A stretch of DNA of 64,000 bases from CAZUGA01 sp964619885. Its GTDB lineage: Bacteria > Pseudomonadota > Gammaproteobacteria > Methylococcales > UBA1147. The stretch lies in the NCBI GenBank assembly GCA_964619885.1, contig CAZUGA010000021.1:1-64000 (forward strand), read 5' to 3'. Shown here one piece after another: positions 8,116 through 17,354 of the stretch (position 1 is the first letter of the stretch; every line of letters starts with the position of its first letter). The notes under the pieces were generated by a model. It was not told where the DNA came from. It did no database searches and worked only from the letters and a program-made list of their open reading frames with translations. A program made the position numbers and the translations under genes.

Positions 8116-11022
8116 ATGAAGCTTTTCCGACGCAATCTTCCAGATTCCTGCTCCGAGTATGGAGAGGATGGTGCATTCGATACAGTGCAACGCCAGGGTG
8201 TAGGCGTGGATCGTCGAAGTTTTCTGAAAAATTCCAGTTTGGCTGCCAGTGCTGCTGCGCTTGGTGGCGCTTTGCCGTTGACTATGATGCAGAAGGTCGA
8301 AGCGAATTCCGAAAGTATCGACGAAGCGGCGCCGGTGACAGAAATTCGCAGTGTGTGCAGTCATTGTTCGGTAGGTTGTGGGATCGTTGCGGAAGTTCAG
8401 AACGGTGTATGGATTGGACAGGAACCGGCGTTTGACCATCCTTTTAATCTGGGTGCTCATTGTGCTAAGGGCGCATCGGTGCGCGAACACGGTCACGGCG
8501 AAAAACGCTTGAAATACCCTATGAAGCAAGTCAATGGGAAGTGGCAAAAAATAACTTGGGAACAGGCGATTAATGAGATTGGCGATAAGCTATCGGTCAT
8601 CCGTGAGCAGTCGGGCCCCGATTCTGTTTATTGGCTAGGATCGTCAAAGCATAATAACGAACAGGCTTATTTGTTTAGAAAATTCGCCGCGTTGTGGGGA
8701 TCCAACAATATCGATCACCAAGCCAGGATTTGCCATTCGACTACGGTTGCGGGCGTTGCGAACACTTGGGGCTATGGCGCGATGACCAATTCCTATAACG
8801 ATATCCATAATGCCAAAGCGATATTGATTATAGGCGGCAATCCGGCCGAAGCTCACCCGGTTTCAATGCAACATCTATTTAGAGCGAAGGAGAAGGGTGC
8901 ACCGCTGATCGTGATTGACCCACGATTCACCCGAACCGCTGCGCACGCCGATCAACATATCCGCCTACGTCCGGGAACCGACGTGCCGCTAATTTGGGGA
9001 ATGCTTTGGCACATTTTTGGCAATGGGTGGGAAGACAAAGAGTTTATCGATCAACGTGTTTATGGCATGGACGAGGTGCGAAAAGAAGTTGCCAAATGGA
9101 CACCGGAGGAAGTGGAGAAGGTGACTGGCGTTGCCGAAGCTGAATTGTTAAAAGCTACCAAGACGATGGTGGATAATCGGCCAGGAACCTTTATTTGGTG
9201 CATGGGTGGCACCCAGCACACGATCGGCAACAACAACACTCGTGCCTATTGTATATTCCAGCTGGCGTTGGGCAATATGGGCGTGTCCGGAGGTGGAACC
9301 AATATATTCAGAGGGCATGATAACGTGCAAGGCGCTACTGATCTTGGCCCCAATACGCATACGCTACCCGCTTATTACGGTTTGTCCGAGAATGCCTGGA
9401 AGCACTGGGCCAAGGTTTGGGACATCGATTTCGATTGGTTAAGCGGCCGTTTTGAATCGGGTGAATACGACGACGGTACCGGTAAAAACAGCAAACCTAT
9501 GTACATGAATGGAATTCCGGTTTCGCGTTGGATCGACGGTGTACTTGAAGATAAAGCGAATATTTCCCAGCGAGACAGCCTCAAAGGTATGGTTTTTTGG
9601 GGTCATGCGCCTAACAGCCAGGTCCGTTCGCCAGAAATGAAGCAGGCGATGGAGAAGTTAGACGTATTGGTCGTGATCGATCCATATCCGACCAATGCCG
9701 CGGTATTGCACGAGCGCAAAGAAAATACCTATTTGCTTCCTGCGGCTACGCAATTTGAAACGCACGGCTCATTGACCTCTTCAAACCGGTCACTGCAATG
9801 GCGCGATAAGATTATCGACCCACTGTTTGAGTCCAAGCCCGATCATACTATTTTATATTTATTCGCCAAAAAGTTTGGTTTCGCCGATCAATTGACGAAA
9901 AATATACAAATCGAAAATGAAGAACCCAAGATCGAAGATATTACGCGTGAATATAACAAAGGGGCTTGGACGATCGGTTATACCGGACAAACCCCGGAGC
10001 GGTTGAAGTTACACCAGCAGAATTGGCATACATTTGATACCACCACTTTACAAGCCAAAGGTGGCCCTTGCGATGGGGAATATTTTGGGTTGCCATGGCC
10101 ATGCTGGGGTGCTTCGGAAATCAAACATCCCGGTACGCCGTTACTGTATGATTTGAATAAACCGGTCGCCAAAGGCGGGTTGCCATTCCGAGCACGTTTT
10201 GGCGTAGAACGTGAAGGTGTCAGTCTTTTGGCCGAAAATTCTTGGGTCGAAGGTTCCGATATTAAAGAAGGTTACCCTGAATTTAGCGCCGAATTACTTA
10301 AACAGTTGGGCTGGTGGGATGAGCTAACGGATTTGGAGAAAGTCCAAGCTGACGGTAAGAACTGGAAGACTGATCTTTCGGGCGGAATTCAACGGGTAGC
10401 GATTAATCACGGGTGTGCGCCTTTCGGCAACGCCAAAGCGCGTTGCGTCGTCTGGCAGTTTCCAGATCCTGTTCCGGTTCATAGGGAACCTCTGTATACC
10501 AATCGGCGCGACTTAGTTGAAAAATTTCCGACTTACGAAGATCGACGACGCTTCTATCGTTTGCCAACCCGTTACGCATCGATTCAAAAAACAGATTTTA
10601 GCCAGGAATACCCGTTGACAATGACCAGTGGGCGACTCGTGGAATATGAAGGTGGCGGCGATGAAACCCGTTCCAATCCTTGGTTGGCAGAGTTGCAACA
10701 GGAGATGTTTGCAGAAATTAACCCGGTCGATGCAAATAATGCAGGGGTTAAGCATAAAAGCAGGGTCTGGGTGGAAGGGCCTGAAGGTGGCAAGATTAAT
10801 GTGATGGCTTTTGTCACCGAGCGGGTGGCACCAGGAGTAGTGTTTATGCCGTTTCATTTTGCCGGTCACTTTCAAGGTGAGGATCTGCAATCTAAATACC
10901 CGGAAGGTACGTCACCTTACGTATTAGGTGAGTCCTGCAATACGGTATTCACCTATGGCTACGACTCCGTAACAGCGATGCAGGAAACCAAGGTTTCTTT
11001 GTGTAGATTGAGGAAGGCTTGA
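8116..11022 (+). CDS. fdhA: Formate dehydrogenase catalytic subunit alpha (Cys type, Tat-exported)
   Basis: This 968-residue molybdopterin oxidoreductase oxidises formate to CO2. A twin-arginine signal 'DRRSFLKNSS' at residues 32-41 marks export of the folded enzyme to the periplasm. Cys81, Cys84, Cys88 and Cys116 ('CSHCSVGCG', 'GAHCAKG') bind the proximal [4Fe-4S] cluster. The metal ligand is Cys206 in 'HQARICHSTTV', followed by the catalytic His207; in E. coli FdnG this position is selenocysteine, so no Sec machinery is needed here. The C-terminal dinucleotide-binding domain (about 850-960) is present. Whether it holds Mo or W cannot be told. It is followed 13 bases later by the beta subunit. 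Confidence 0.93.
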   Translation: MKLFRRNLPDSCSEYGEDGAFDTVQRQGVGVDRRSFLKNSSLAASAAALGGALPLTMMQKVEANSESIDEAAPVTEIRSVCSHCSVGCGIVAEVQNGVWIGQEPAFDHPFNLGAHCAKGASVREHGHGEKRLKYPMKQVNGKWQKITWEQAINEIGDKLSVIREQSGPDSVYWLGSSKHNNEQAYLFRKFAALWGSNNIDHQARICHSTTVAGVANTWGYGAMTNSYNDIHNAKAILIIGGNPAEAHPVSMQHLFRAKEKGAPLIVIDPRFTRTAAHADQHIRLRPGTDVPLIWGMLWHIFGNGWEDKEFIDQRVYGMDEVRKEVAKWTPEEVEKVTGVAEAELLKATKTMVDNRPGTFIWCMGGTQHTIGNNNTRAYCIFQLALGNMGVSGGGTNIFRGHDNVQGATDLGPNTHTLPAYYGLSENAWKHWAKVWDIDFDWLSGRFESGEYDDGTGKNSKPMYMNGIPVSRWIDGVLEDKANISQRDSLKGMVFWGHAPNSQVRSPEMKQAMEKLDVLVVIDPYPTNAAVLHERKENTYLLPAATQFETHGSLTSSNRSLQWRDKIIDPLFESKPDHTILYLFAKKFGFADQLTKNIQIENEEPKIEDITREYNKGAWTIGYTGQTPERLKLHQQNWHTFDTTTLQAKGGPCDGEYFGLPWPCWGASEIKHPGTPLLYDLNKPVAKGGLPFRARFGVEREGVSLLAENSWVEGSDIKEGYPEFSAELLKQLGWWDELTDLEKVQADGKNWKTDLSGGIQRVAINHGCAPFGNAKARCVVWQFPDPVPVHREPLYTNRRDLVEKFPTYEDRRRFYRLPTRYASIQKTDFSQEYPLTMTSGRLVEYEGGGDETRSNPWLAELQQEMFAEINPVDANNAGVKHKSRVWVEGPEGGKINVMAFVTERVAPGVVFMPFHFAGHFQGEDLQSKYPEGTSPYVLGESCNTVFTYGYDSVTAMQETKVSLCRLRKA

Positions 11023-11035
11023 TAGAGGATTAATT

Positions 11036-11644
11036 ATGGCCCGTATGAAGTTTCTCTGTGACGAAGAACGTTGCATTGAGTGCAATGCTTGTGTGACCGC
11101 TTGCAAAAATGAACACGAAGTCCCGTGGGGTGTTAACCGCAGGCGTGTTGTTACCATTGATGACGGAGAACCCGGCGAGCAAACTATATCGGTCGCGTGC
11201 ATGCATTGCTCGGACGCTCCCTGCGCTGCGGTGTGCCCGGTTGATTGTTTTTATACGACGGATGACGGCGTGGTATTGCACGATAAGGATTTGTGTATCG
11301 GTTGTGGGTATTGCTTTTATGCTTGCCCGTTTGGTGCCCCTCAATACCCTCAGGAGGGGGCATTTGGTGCTCGTGGAAAAATGGATAAATGTACGTTTTG
11401 TGCGGGCGGACCTGAGGTAGATAATTCGACCGAAGAATTCGAAAAATATGGCCGTAACAGGTTGGCTGAAGGTAAATTGCCGCTGTGTGCTGAAATGTGT
11501 TCGACCAAGGCATTATTGGCTGGGGACGGAGATATTGTGGCCGATTTATTTCGCGAGCGGGTGGTTCGGCGTGCCGCAAACAATCAAGGTGATACATCAA
11601 AGACGTCGGGGGCTTGGGGTTGGGGCACTGCGTACAAAGAATAA
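11036..11644 (+). CDS. fdhB: Formate dehydrogenase iron-sulfur subunit beta
   Basis: This 202-residue ferredoxin-type subunit has sixteen cysteines in the FdnH/FDH3-beta pattern: 13/16/19/23, 55/58/63/67, 87/90/93/97 and 119/122/151/155, enough for four [4Fe-4S] clusters. It passes electrons from FdhA to the cytochrome b subunit. It has no signal peptide of its own and presumably leaves the cell bound to FdhA through the Tat system. Unlike E. coli FdnH it lacks a C-terminal membrane anchor and ends in a short tail 'GAWGWGTAYKE', so it is probably held by FdhC alone. The ribosome site is GAGG at 11026-11029. Confidence 0.92.
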   Translation: MARMKFLCDEERCIECNACVTACKNEHEVPWGVNRRRVVTIDDGEPGEQTISVACMHCSDAPCAAVCPVDCFYTTDDGVVLHDKDLCIGCGYCFYACPFGAPQYPQEGAFGARGKMDKCTFCAGGPEVDNSTEEFEKYGRNRLAEGKLPLCAEMCSTKALLAGDGDIVADLFRERVVRRAANNQGDTSKTSGAWGWGTAYKE

Positions 11645-11649
11645 GCCGG

Positions 11650-11841
11650 ATGAAATCTTACTTTGTCATTGTAATTCTATTGAGTCTGTTAATGGGCCTC
11701 AGTGGTTGTTACGAAGATCTAAACATTACGTTGCATAAATCCCATGCTTATAAAGGCGGTTTGGATCCGCATAGTGATGATTCCAAAACACGCGAACGGA
11801 AACTAAGCAGACGATTTGAGCTTGTTCAAACTGATCGGTGA
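11650..11841 (+). CDS. Small lipoprotein within the formate dehydrogenase operon
   Basis: The 63-residue product has a 19-residue lipoprotein signal with the lipobox 'LSGC' at residues 17-20, followed by a charged 43-residue mature part containing 'YKGGLDPHSDD' and the C-terminal 'RRFELVQTDR'. ATG at 11650 lies five bases after the fdhB stop, and a longer frame from 11614 would spoil the signal. Its place between the beta and gamma subunits suggests a periplasmic, membrane-tethered helper that may stabilise the complex. This is inferred from position only; I do not recognise a named family. Confidence 0.65.
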   Translation: MKSYFVIVILLSLLMGLSGCYEDLNITLHKSHAYKGGLDPHSDDSKTRERKLSRRFELVQTDR

Positions 11842-11860
11842 TGTCGGTAATTCCTAGCCA

Positions 11861-12892
11861 ATGAACATCCAAATAAAATTTCGTCGGCGCCTCGGCCATT
11901 TTTCAGTTTGTTTTGTTGTGGCCGCATTACTATCGATTGGTTTGGCATGGTTGACGGGTTTCGAGATTGCGGTTGCGGCGGAACCGTCAAATCCAATCGC
12001 GGACTATTGGCGCAAGGTTCGGGAGGGTGTATCGGGATATACTGCCGTTAGCGGCCAGGAAACCAACGTTTTGATTCAGGGCGCGGGTCAGAATTGGCGT
12101 CAGCTCCGAAACGGTCCGGTTGCGACATTAACCGCATGGTTGGTTGCGGCCACGGTTTTTGCATTAGGCGTTTTTTTTCTGTGGCGCGGTAAGGTCAAAT
12201 TGAGCGCACCTAGAACAGGAGAAATGGTGCCAAGATGGTCTATCGGCGAGAGATTGTTGCATTGGTACACGGCGTTGTTATTTATTGGCTTGGCGGTGAC
12301 GGGATTGAGTCTGATGTTTGGGCGCGCCGTTCTAATCCCATTGGTCGGTCACGAAAATTTTGCGGCGTATGCTGAGTTCGGAAAATTGATCCATAACTAT
12401 GCCGGGCCGCTGTTTATTGTTGGATTGCTGCTGATGATCGTTATGTGGCTGCAGGACAATATTCCAAATAAGATCGATATTCAGTGGTTCAAAGCCTTTG
12501 GTGGATTGGTGGGTTCGGAACATCCCTCGGCAGAGCGTATGAACGGTGGTGAAAAGGCCTGGTTTTGGTTGCTAAGCGTTGCCGGAATTGGAGTTTCAGT
12601 TTCTGGTTTAGCGCTGGATTTTCCAAACTTGGGTACGGATCGGGTATTTCTTCAGTTATCCCACCTGGTTCACACAATTACAGCAGCCTTGCTAATTGTC
12701 GGTGCGCTGGGCCATATCTATATTGGCACTATAGGAACCGAAGGTGCATTCGAAGGGATGATTTCTGGAGAAGTCGATTCTACCTGGGCCGAACAGCATC
12801 ATGATCTATGGCTTGAGGGGGTTAAAGTTCAAAAGACGCAAGTCATCGCAGAACCGGTTGTAGATAATGAGACCAGTCCTGAGACCAGCTAG
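11861..12892 (+). CDS. fdhC: Formate dehydrogenase cytochrome b556 subunit gamma
   Basis: This 343-residue membrane protein links the dehydrogenase to the quinone pool. After an N-terminal signal-like helix (about 10-40, ending 'AVAAE') comes a periplasmic segment and a helix near residues 88-108. A four-helix cytochrome b core of FdnI type starts at 'RWSIGERLLHW' (about 125-135). Candidate haem ligands are the His in 'LLHW', 'IHNY' and 'LSHLVHTI'. A hydrophilic C-terminal tail of about 50 residues follows. The N-terminal extension relative to E. coli FdnI (217 residues) is normal for the longer FDH3-type gamma subunits. It is the last gene of the operon. Confidence 0.9.
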   Translation: MNIQIKFRRRLGHFSVCFVVAALLSIGLAWLTGFEIAVAAEPSNPIADYWRKVREGVSGYTAVSGQETNVLIQGAGQNWRQLRNGPVATLTAWLVAATVFALGVFFLWRGKVKLSAPRTGEMVPRWSIGERLLHWYTALLFIGLAVTGLSLMFGRAVLIPLVGHENFAAYAEFGKLIHNYAGPLFIVGLLLMIVMWLQDNIPNKIDIQWFKAFGGLVGSEHPSAERMNGGEKAWFWLLSVAGIGVSVSGLALDFPNLGTDRVFLQLSHLVHTITAALLIVGALGHIYIGTIGTEGAFEGMISGEVDSTWAEQHHDLWLEGVKVQKTQVIAEPVVDNETSPETS

Positions 12893-13895
12893 GCAGCATG
12901 GTCGTTGGTGGTCATGCCCCATTCATTGCGCTGAAACCTCATTTTAACGGAATAGAATTGCTTGAATTAGCGGTGTAGGGAAGCGCGAGTTATAAGCGGT
13001 GTCATTGTTTTGAATGACAAGCCATTTCCTAAGATTCTATATAGTATTGGCCGTTTTTGACTGAGTATTGTTTTGGTCAAGACGCAGACCCAATCCAGTG
13101 TCGACCCAGACCCTGCATTAATACTTACTCCCGGGTAGCGATTGTTGAAAGCAAACTATAGCAGGTGCTAACACGGCAAGCCTTATAGTCAGTCAGAGAC
13201 GTGATCGAGAGACACGGCTGGAGATGAATCGGTGGATGCAAAAAACCCAAGTTTGATGGCGACTCAATTCGAAGACAGAAACTACGATATTGGACTATTT
13301 GGAGGCACACTATCCGCCAGAACGACAATTCTATTTACCCAAAATCTACCACCAAATCCTTCGCGGTTAGCAGTGGAATAATGTTTCGTTTATCTAGTGA
13401 AATACCATGGTCAACACCCTCCAGATAGGGTTGGTGATTACATCTGTCAAATAGTCTCCCCAGAATACCGAGGAAATTGGTATATCCAGCGAAGGTCCGG
13501 CGGCCGTTTGAAGGTTACACCTTTTATAGGTTGATCGGTAATTCTATTGCGTTCCTGGACAGCGAAAATAAGCGTGAGCGATTTGGTTTGACCGAAAAGC
13601 ATTGATAAGTCGCATTTATATTCATTTTTGGAGAATTTCAACGGTGTATGTTGGAGTTTGTAATTGATGTGACGCCATCTAGTGTACCGTTGAATTAATA
13701 AGAGTTTTCAATGTTATCGGTCGCCTTGTATCTATCAGTACGGACTAACCCCCACTTATTTGTTGATAAATGTACAAAAAATTATGGTCGATCAGGTTTA
13801 CTTATATGCTCTCGTTCTACGCTATAAAATCGCAAGCCACTACTGAAATCGGTAGGTTTTGTTGTACTTTGAAGGTGAGCGCAAAATTATAGCTT
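12893..13895. other. Gene-poor stretch after the formate dehydrogenase operon
   Basis: About 1 kb without a convincing gene. Short open frames on either strand lack ribosome sites and family-like sequence. A perfect 7-bp stem with a 5-6 base loop (TGTCATT / AATGACA, 13000-13006 with 13013-13019) lies about 110 bases after fdhC and might end its transcript, although no T run follows. The last 200 bases probably belong to the promoter and leader of the cold shock gene. Confidence 0.5.
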
Positions 13896-14081
13896 GTGAT
13901 ACGCAAAAAGCAGGCCTACAATGCTCTTTGTCTCGGTACGAGGCAGGGCTACACGCTGCTAGATTGGCGATTATCAGAACACTCTGACTGCACGACTCTC
14001 CTGCAACATAGTTTACCTTCCCCTACCCAGCTCTATTTGGATCTACCGGCTCTAACGAGTCATTGCATGAAGAGGTTATAT

Positions 14082-14291
14082 ATGTCTGAGCAATTAACAG
14101 GCACCGTCAAGTGGTTTAATGACGATAAAGGATTTGGTTTTATACAACAAAGTAACGGCCCCGATGTATTCGTACATTTCAGCGCAATCAATGGCGATGG
14201 TCGCCGTTCTTTGCAGGAAGGTCAGCAGGTAACATTTGAAGTATCGCAAGGCCAAAAAGGCCCGCAAGCTAACAATGTAACTCTTGTTTAG
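14082..14291 (+). CDS. CspA family cold shock protein
   Basis: This 69-residue protein is a single cold shock domain that binds single-stranded RNA or DNA. It opens with 'GTVKWFNDDKGFGFI' and contains both RNA-binding motifs, RNP1 ('KGFGFI', about residues 17-22) and RNP2 ('VFVHF', about 30-34). ATG at 14082 has AGAGG nine bases upstream; the frame is open further upstream, but that sequence resembles no cold shock protein. A long untranslated leader is likely, as for cspA-like mRNAs, which are controlled by leader folding and stability; the true 5' end cannot be seen. Several paralogues are usual in such genomes, so no letter is assigned. Confidence 0.93.
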   Translation: MSEQLTGTVKWFNDDKGFGFIQQSNGPDVFVHFSAINGDGRRSLQEGQQVTFEVSQGQKGPQANNVTLV

Positions 14292-14315
14292 ATTGCTGAA
14301 TCCGATGTACTAGTT

Positions 14316-14350
14316 AACAAACGGGAGCTTTTAGCTCCCGTTTGTTTTTG
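14316..14350 (+). terminator. Strong intrinsic terminator of the cold shock gene
   Basis: A perfect 14-bp stem (14316-14329 with 14333-14346, centred on ACGGGAGC / GCTCCCGT) with a 3-base loop is followed by a run of T. It starts 24 bases after the csp stop codon and is the best-formed terminator in the window. Confidence 0.93.
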
Positions 14351-14911
14351 GTTAATTGGTATGCGCGTTTTGTCCTGGGATGTAGCGTGCTTGATTCACT
14401 ATGGCTTCCTGGTGGGTCTAAAACTAGTCCGTTGTGTTGAGCTGAGGGCTTGGCGTGGAAGCGGAAGAAAGTAACCGGAGTTTTTTTATTCCGTTTCTAA
14501 GATTTCGAATGCTTAAGGGCTATTAGCCGTCAATCCGGGGATAGTGGAATTGTCCCCAATTATTTTAACCAGACAGGTTCTTATTAATATCTCTAGATTG
14601 TTCAACAGTACTTGTGGTTGCTAATAAGTGATGGTTTTCATGATTGCATCGATACCTAAATCGATTCGAGCCGTCGCGTTAACATGTTAGTGGTAGTGTT
14701 CGCTAGGACCTTCGTTCTACTCAGAGCGTAGATGTAATTGCCGTTTGGTGGGCAAAATCCTGTCAAATTGCAATACGATGAAAAATTCCAAGCAACGAAT
14801 TTAAAGTTCGACGCACAAGTTGTTTATGGTTTACAAGATCATGGGATCCAGCGTATTTTGGCCGCAGCAATATGGGTATCATAATGGATAAGAAAACGAC
14901 AAGGGGGTGCC
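14351..14911. other. Intergenic stretch without recognised content
   Basis: 560 bases between the csp terminator and the AI-2E family gene. I see no convincing gene, RNA or repeat. The sequence near 14530-14560 contains two similar GGGGA/TCCCC runs but no clean palindrome. The right end must carry the promoter of the next gene. Confidence 0.4.
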
Positions 14912-15997
14912 ATGAGTAATTCTTCTCAATCGATCAGCGAAAAAGAGTTTACGGCCAGGACGCTAGAAGCAGTGATTCGGGTGGGATTGGTTCTTATCCT
15001 ATTGACTTGGTGCTTCAAGATTGTATTACCCTTCGCAGTACCGGTAATTTGGGGAATTATTATCGCGGTAGCGATATTCCCGATTTATAACCGATTACAA
15101 ACCTTGCTCGGGGGGCGGGGGAAAACGGCCGCCACACTTTATACTATTTTGGCGCTTACGCTGCTGATCACACCGACCGTCATGGTTTCCGGTTCTTTTA
15201 TCGATACCTCGCAATACATACTCAAGGAATTGGAGCAGGGCAGTTTGTCCGTTCCGCCACCGAATAGTAGCGTTAAGCAATGGCCGTTGGTTGGCGATAA
15301 AGTCTACGGATTATGGACCCAAGCTTCGGTTAATCTTGAAGGGACTCTAAAACAATATTCAGTTCAAATAAAAAAGCTGGTCGGAATTCTACTCTCGGCA
15401 GCTGCTGGCGCGGGTGGTGGAATATTACAGTTTGTCATTTCGGTGATTATTTCGGGGGTATTACTAACCAAAGCTGCGGGGTCTAAAGAGTTTAGCCTTA
15501 AATTTTTTCAACGGTTGGGCGGAGAAAAAAATGGTCTGATGTTTACTAACTTGACCCGTTCGACAATACGCAGCGTGGCGCAGGGTGTGTTGGGCGTTGC
15601 CATAATTCAATCCGTTCTTGCGGCCATAGGTCTTTATTTGATGGGTATTCCGGGCTGGGGGTTTTGGACGGTCCTGATTTTGATTTTTGCAGTGGCCCAG
15701 CTTCCTCCATTGTTGATTCTCGGGCCCATAATCGCATACGTGTTTTCGGTTTCAGAATCGACCCCGGCGATTATATTCGCAATTTGGAGTGTCCTAGTCA
15801 GTATGAGCGATAGTTTCCTGAAACCTCTGTTCTTGGGGCGCGGCATGGATACACCTACATTGGTCATTTTGCTTGGTGCGATCGGTGGCATGATGCTATC
15901 GGGTATTCTGGGCCTGTTTGTTGGCGCGATCATTCTGGCCCTAGGTTACGAGCTTTTCATGGCTTGGCTCAACAAGGAAACAAAAGTAGTTAATTAG
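14912..15997 (+). CDS. AI-2E family transporter (PerM/YdiK-like membrane protein)
   Basis: This 361-residue inner-membrane protein has the AI-2E transporter fold: two N-terminal hydrophobic helices (about 22-60), a third near 75-95, a polar segment (about 100-150), then five further helices from about 160 to the C-terminus. The signature 'AVAQLPPLLILGPIIAYVF' near residues 263-281 and 'SDSFLKPLFLGRG' near 296-308 are typical. Members have been linked to autoinducer-2 export or Na+/H+ exchange, but for most the substrate is unknown. The gene stands alone, with AAGGGGGTG shortly before ATG 14912 as ribosome site. Confidence 0.85.
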   Translation: MSNSSQSISEKEFTARTLEAVIRVGLVLILLTWCFKIVLPFAVPVIWGIIIAVAIFPIYNRLQTLLGGRGKTAATLYTILALTLLITPTVMVSGSFIDTSQYILKELEQGSLSVPPPNSSVKQWPLVGDKVYGLWTQASVNLEGTLKQYSVQIKKLVGILLSAAAGAGGGILQFVISVIISGVLLTKAAGSKEFSLKFFQRLGGEKNGLMFTNLTRSTIRSVAQGVLGVAIIQSVLAAIGLYLMGIPGWGFWTVLILIFAVAQLPPLLILGPIIAYVFSVSESTPAIIFAIWSVLVSMSDSFLKPLFLGRGMDTPTLVILLGAIGGMMLSGILGLFVGAIILALGYELFMAWLNKETKVVN

Positions 15998-16122
15998 TGA
16001 ATGAAACGCTATTTGGCAAATTGTTCTTAATAGATTAGGACTGAATACACTAGTTTAATGTTTTATATGCTGTTTTTTCGGCAGAGGATTGATTGATACA
16101 GCGAAACCGACCAGTGTGCTGA

Positions 16123-17325
16123 ATGCCTACCACAACTGATTTTTTGGTTATCGGGGCTGGTGTCATCGGATTGAATGTTGCCCGGGATTTGAATCGTCGG
16201 TTCAAGGATTCATCGGTTACTCTTATCGATAAAGAAACGACTTTCGGTCTGCACGCCAGTGGGCGAAATAGCGGTGTCCTGCACGCTGGGTTTTATTACA
16301 CACCGGATAGTTTGAAAGCGCGCTTAACTAAGACGGGCAATCGCGAGTTGACCGTATATTGCGAATCTAAACGGTTGTCAATCAATCGCTGCGGGAAATT
16401 GGTCGTGGCGCGCGATAGTCAGGACCTGGTTTCGATGGGTGAGCTGTTGGCGCGGGGTCGCGCCAATGGAATTGCACTCGAGGAAATTACTGCTGACCAG
16501 GCATTGCAGATTGAACCAAGGGTTAAAACCTATGAGCGCGCTTTGTTTTCTCCAACGACCTCGACGGTTGATCCCAATCGGGTTTTGGCGTCGATGTTTG
16601 AGGATGCAAAAAATGAAGGTGTGATTTTAAAATTCGATGTTGCTTATCGTCATAGATTAAAGACTAGCGTCGTAACTTCCGCGGGTAATTATGATGCGGG
16701 TTACGTCGTTAATGCTGCGGGTCTTTATGCTGATGTTGTTGCCAGAGACTTTGGTTTTTCGCAGCGCTATCGAATCCTTCCTTTCAAGGGTTTGTATCTT
16801 TATTCGGACGAACCGGAAGGCGCTTTCAACACCAATATTTATCCGGTTCCTAATTTGCAGAACCCATTTCTGGGGGTGCACTTGACCGTCGACGTGTATG
16901 GGCGGTCTAAAATTGGACCGACCGCAATTCCGGCGTTTTGGCGTGAGCAATATGGTGGGTTTTCCAACTTTAGTGGGTCTGAGTTGGCTGATTTGATTGC
17001 CCGGCAAATTAGTTTATTCGGGGGTGCCGGTTTTGATTTTAAGCGCTTGGCCCTTCAGGAAATAAAAAAATATTCACGATCGCACCTGGTGAAACTAGCA
17101 ACCAATTTGGTCAATGGCTTGGACAGTGAGAAGTTTCGCCGATGGGGGCGGTCTGGAATTCGCGCCCAACTGGTGGATATTCAACAGAAAAAACTGGAGA
17201 TGGACTTTGTTGTGGAGGGTAACAAAAATTCAATGCACATATTGAATGCCGTTTCCCCCGGGTTTACCTGCGCGATTCCTTTTTCAGAATACGTTGGCGG
17301 GAAAATCGCGCAGGTATTGGGATAA
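16123..17325 (+). CDS. lhgO: LhgO-type FAD-dependent L-2-hydroxyglutarate oxidase family protein
   Basis: This 400-residue DAO-family flavoenzyme starts with the dinucleotide motif 'VIGAGVIGLNVARDL' at about residues 9-23. The pattern 'HASGRNSGVLHAGFYY' near 46-61 is typical of the LhgO/YgaF group, which oxidises L-2-hydroxyglutarate to 2-oxoglutarate and passes electrons to the membrane quinone pool. The C-terminal 'SPGFTCAIPFSEYVG' matches the end of the FAD-binding part. No signal peptide is seen; a peripheral membrane location is expected. The gene is convergent with nhaD, 30 bases apart, with no clear terminator between them. The substrate is assumed from the family. Confidence 0.82.
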   Translation: MPTTTDFLVIGAGVIGLNVARDLNRRFKDSSVTLIDKETTFGLHASGRNSGVLHAGFYYTPDSLKARLTKTGNRELTVYCESKRLSINRCGKLVVARDSQDLVSMGELLARGRANGIALEEITADQALQIEPRVKTYERALFSPTTSTVDPNRVLASMFEDAKNEGVILKFDVAYRHRLKTSVVTSAGNYDAGYVVNAAGLYADVVARDFGFSQRYRILPFKGLYLYSDEPEGAFNTNIYPVPNLQNPFLGVHLTVDVYGRSKIGPTAIPAFWREQYGGFSNFSGSELADLIARQISLFGGAGFDFKRLALQEIKKYSRSHLVKLATNLVNGLDSEKFRRWGRSGIRAQLVDIQQKKLEMDFVVEGNKNSMHILNAVSPGFTCAIPFSEYVGGKIAQVLG

Positions 17326-17354
17326 ATCTCGAAATTGTTTCTGTTGCAATACGG

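Noticed and set aside
13447..13641. Minus-strand open frame of 64 codons in the gene-poor region
   Set aside because: No ribosome site and no family-like sequence; a chance frame is as likely.
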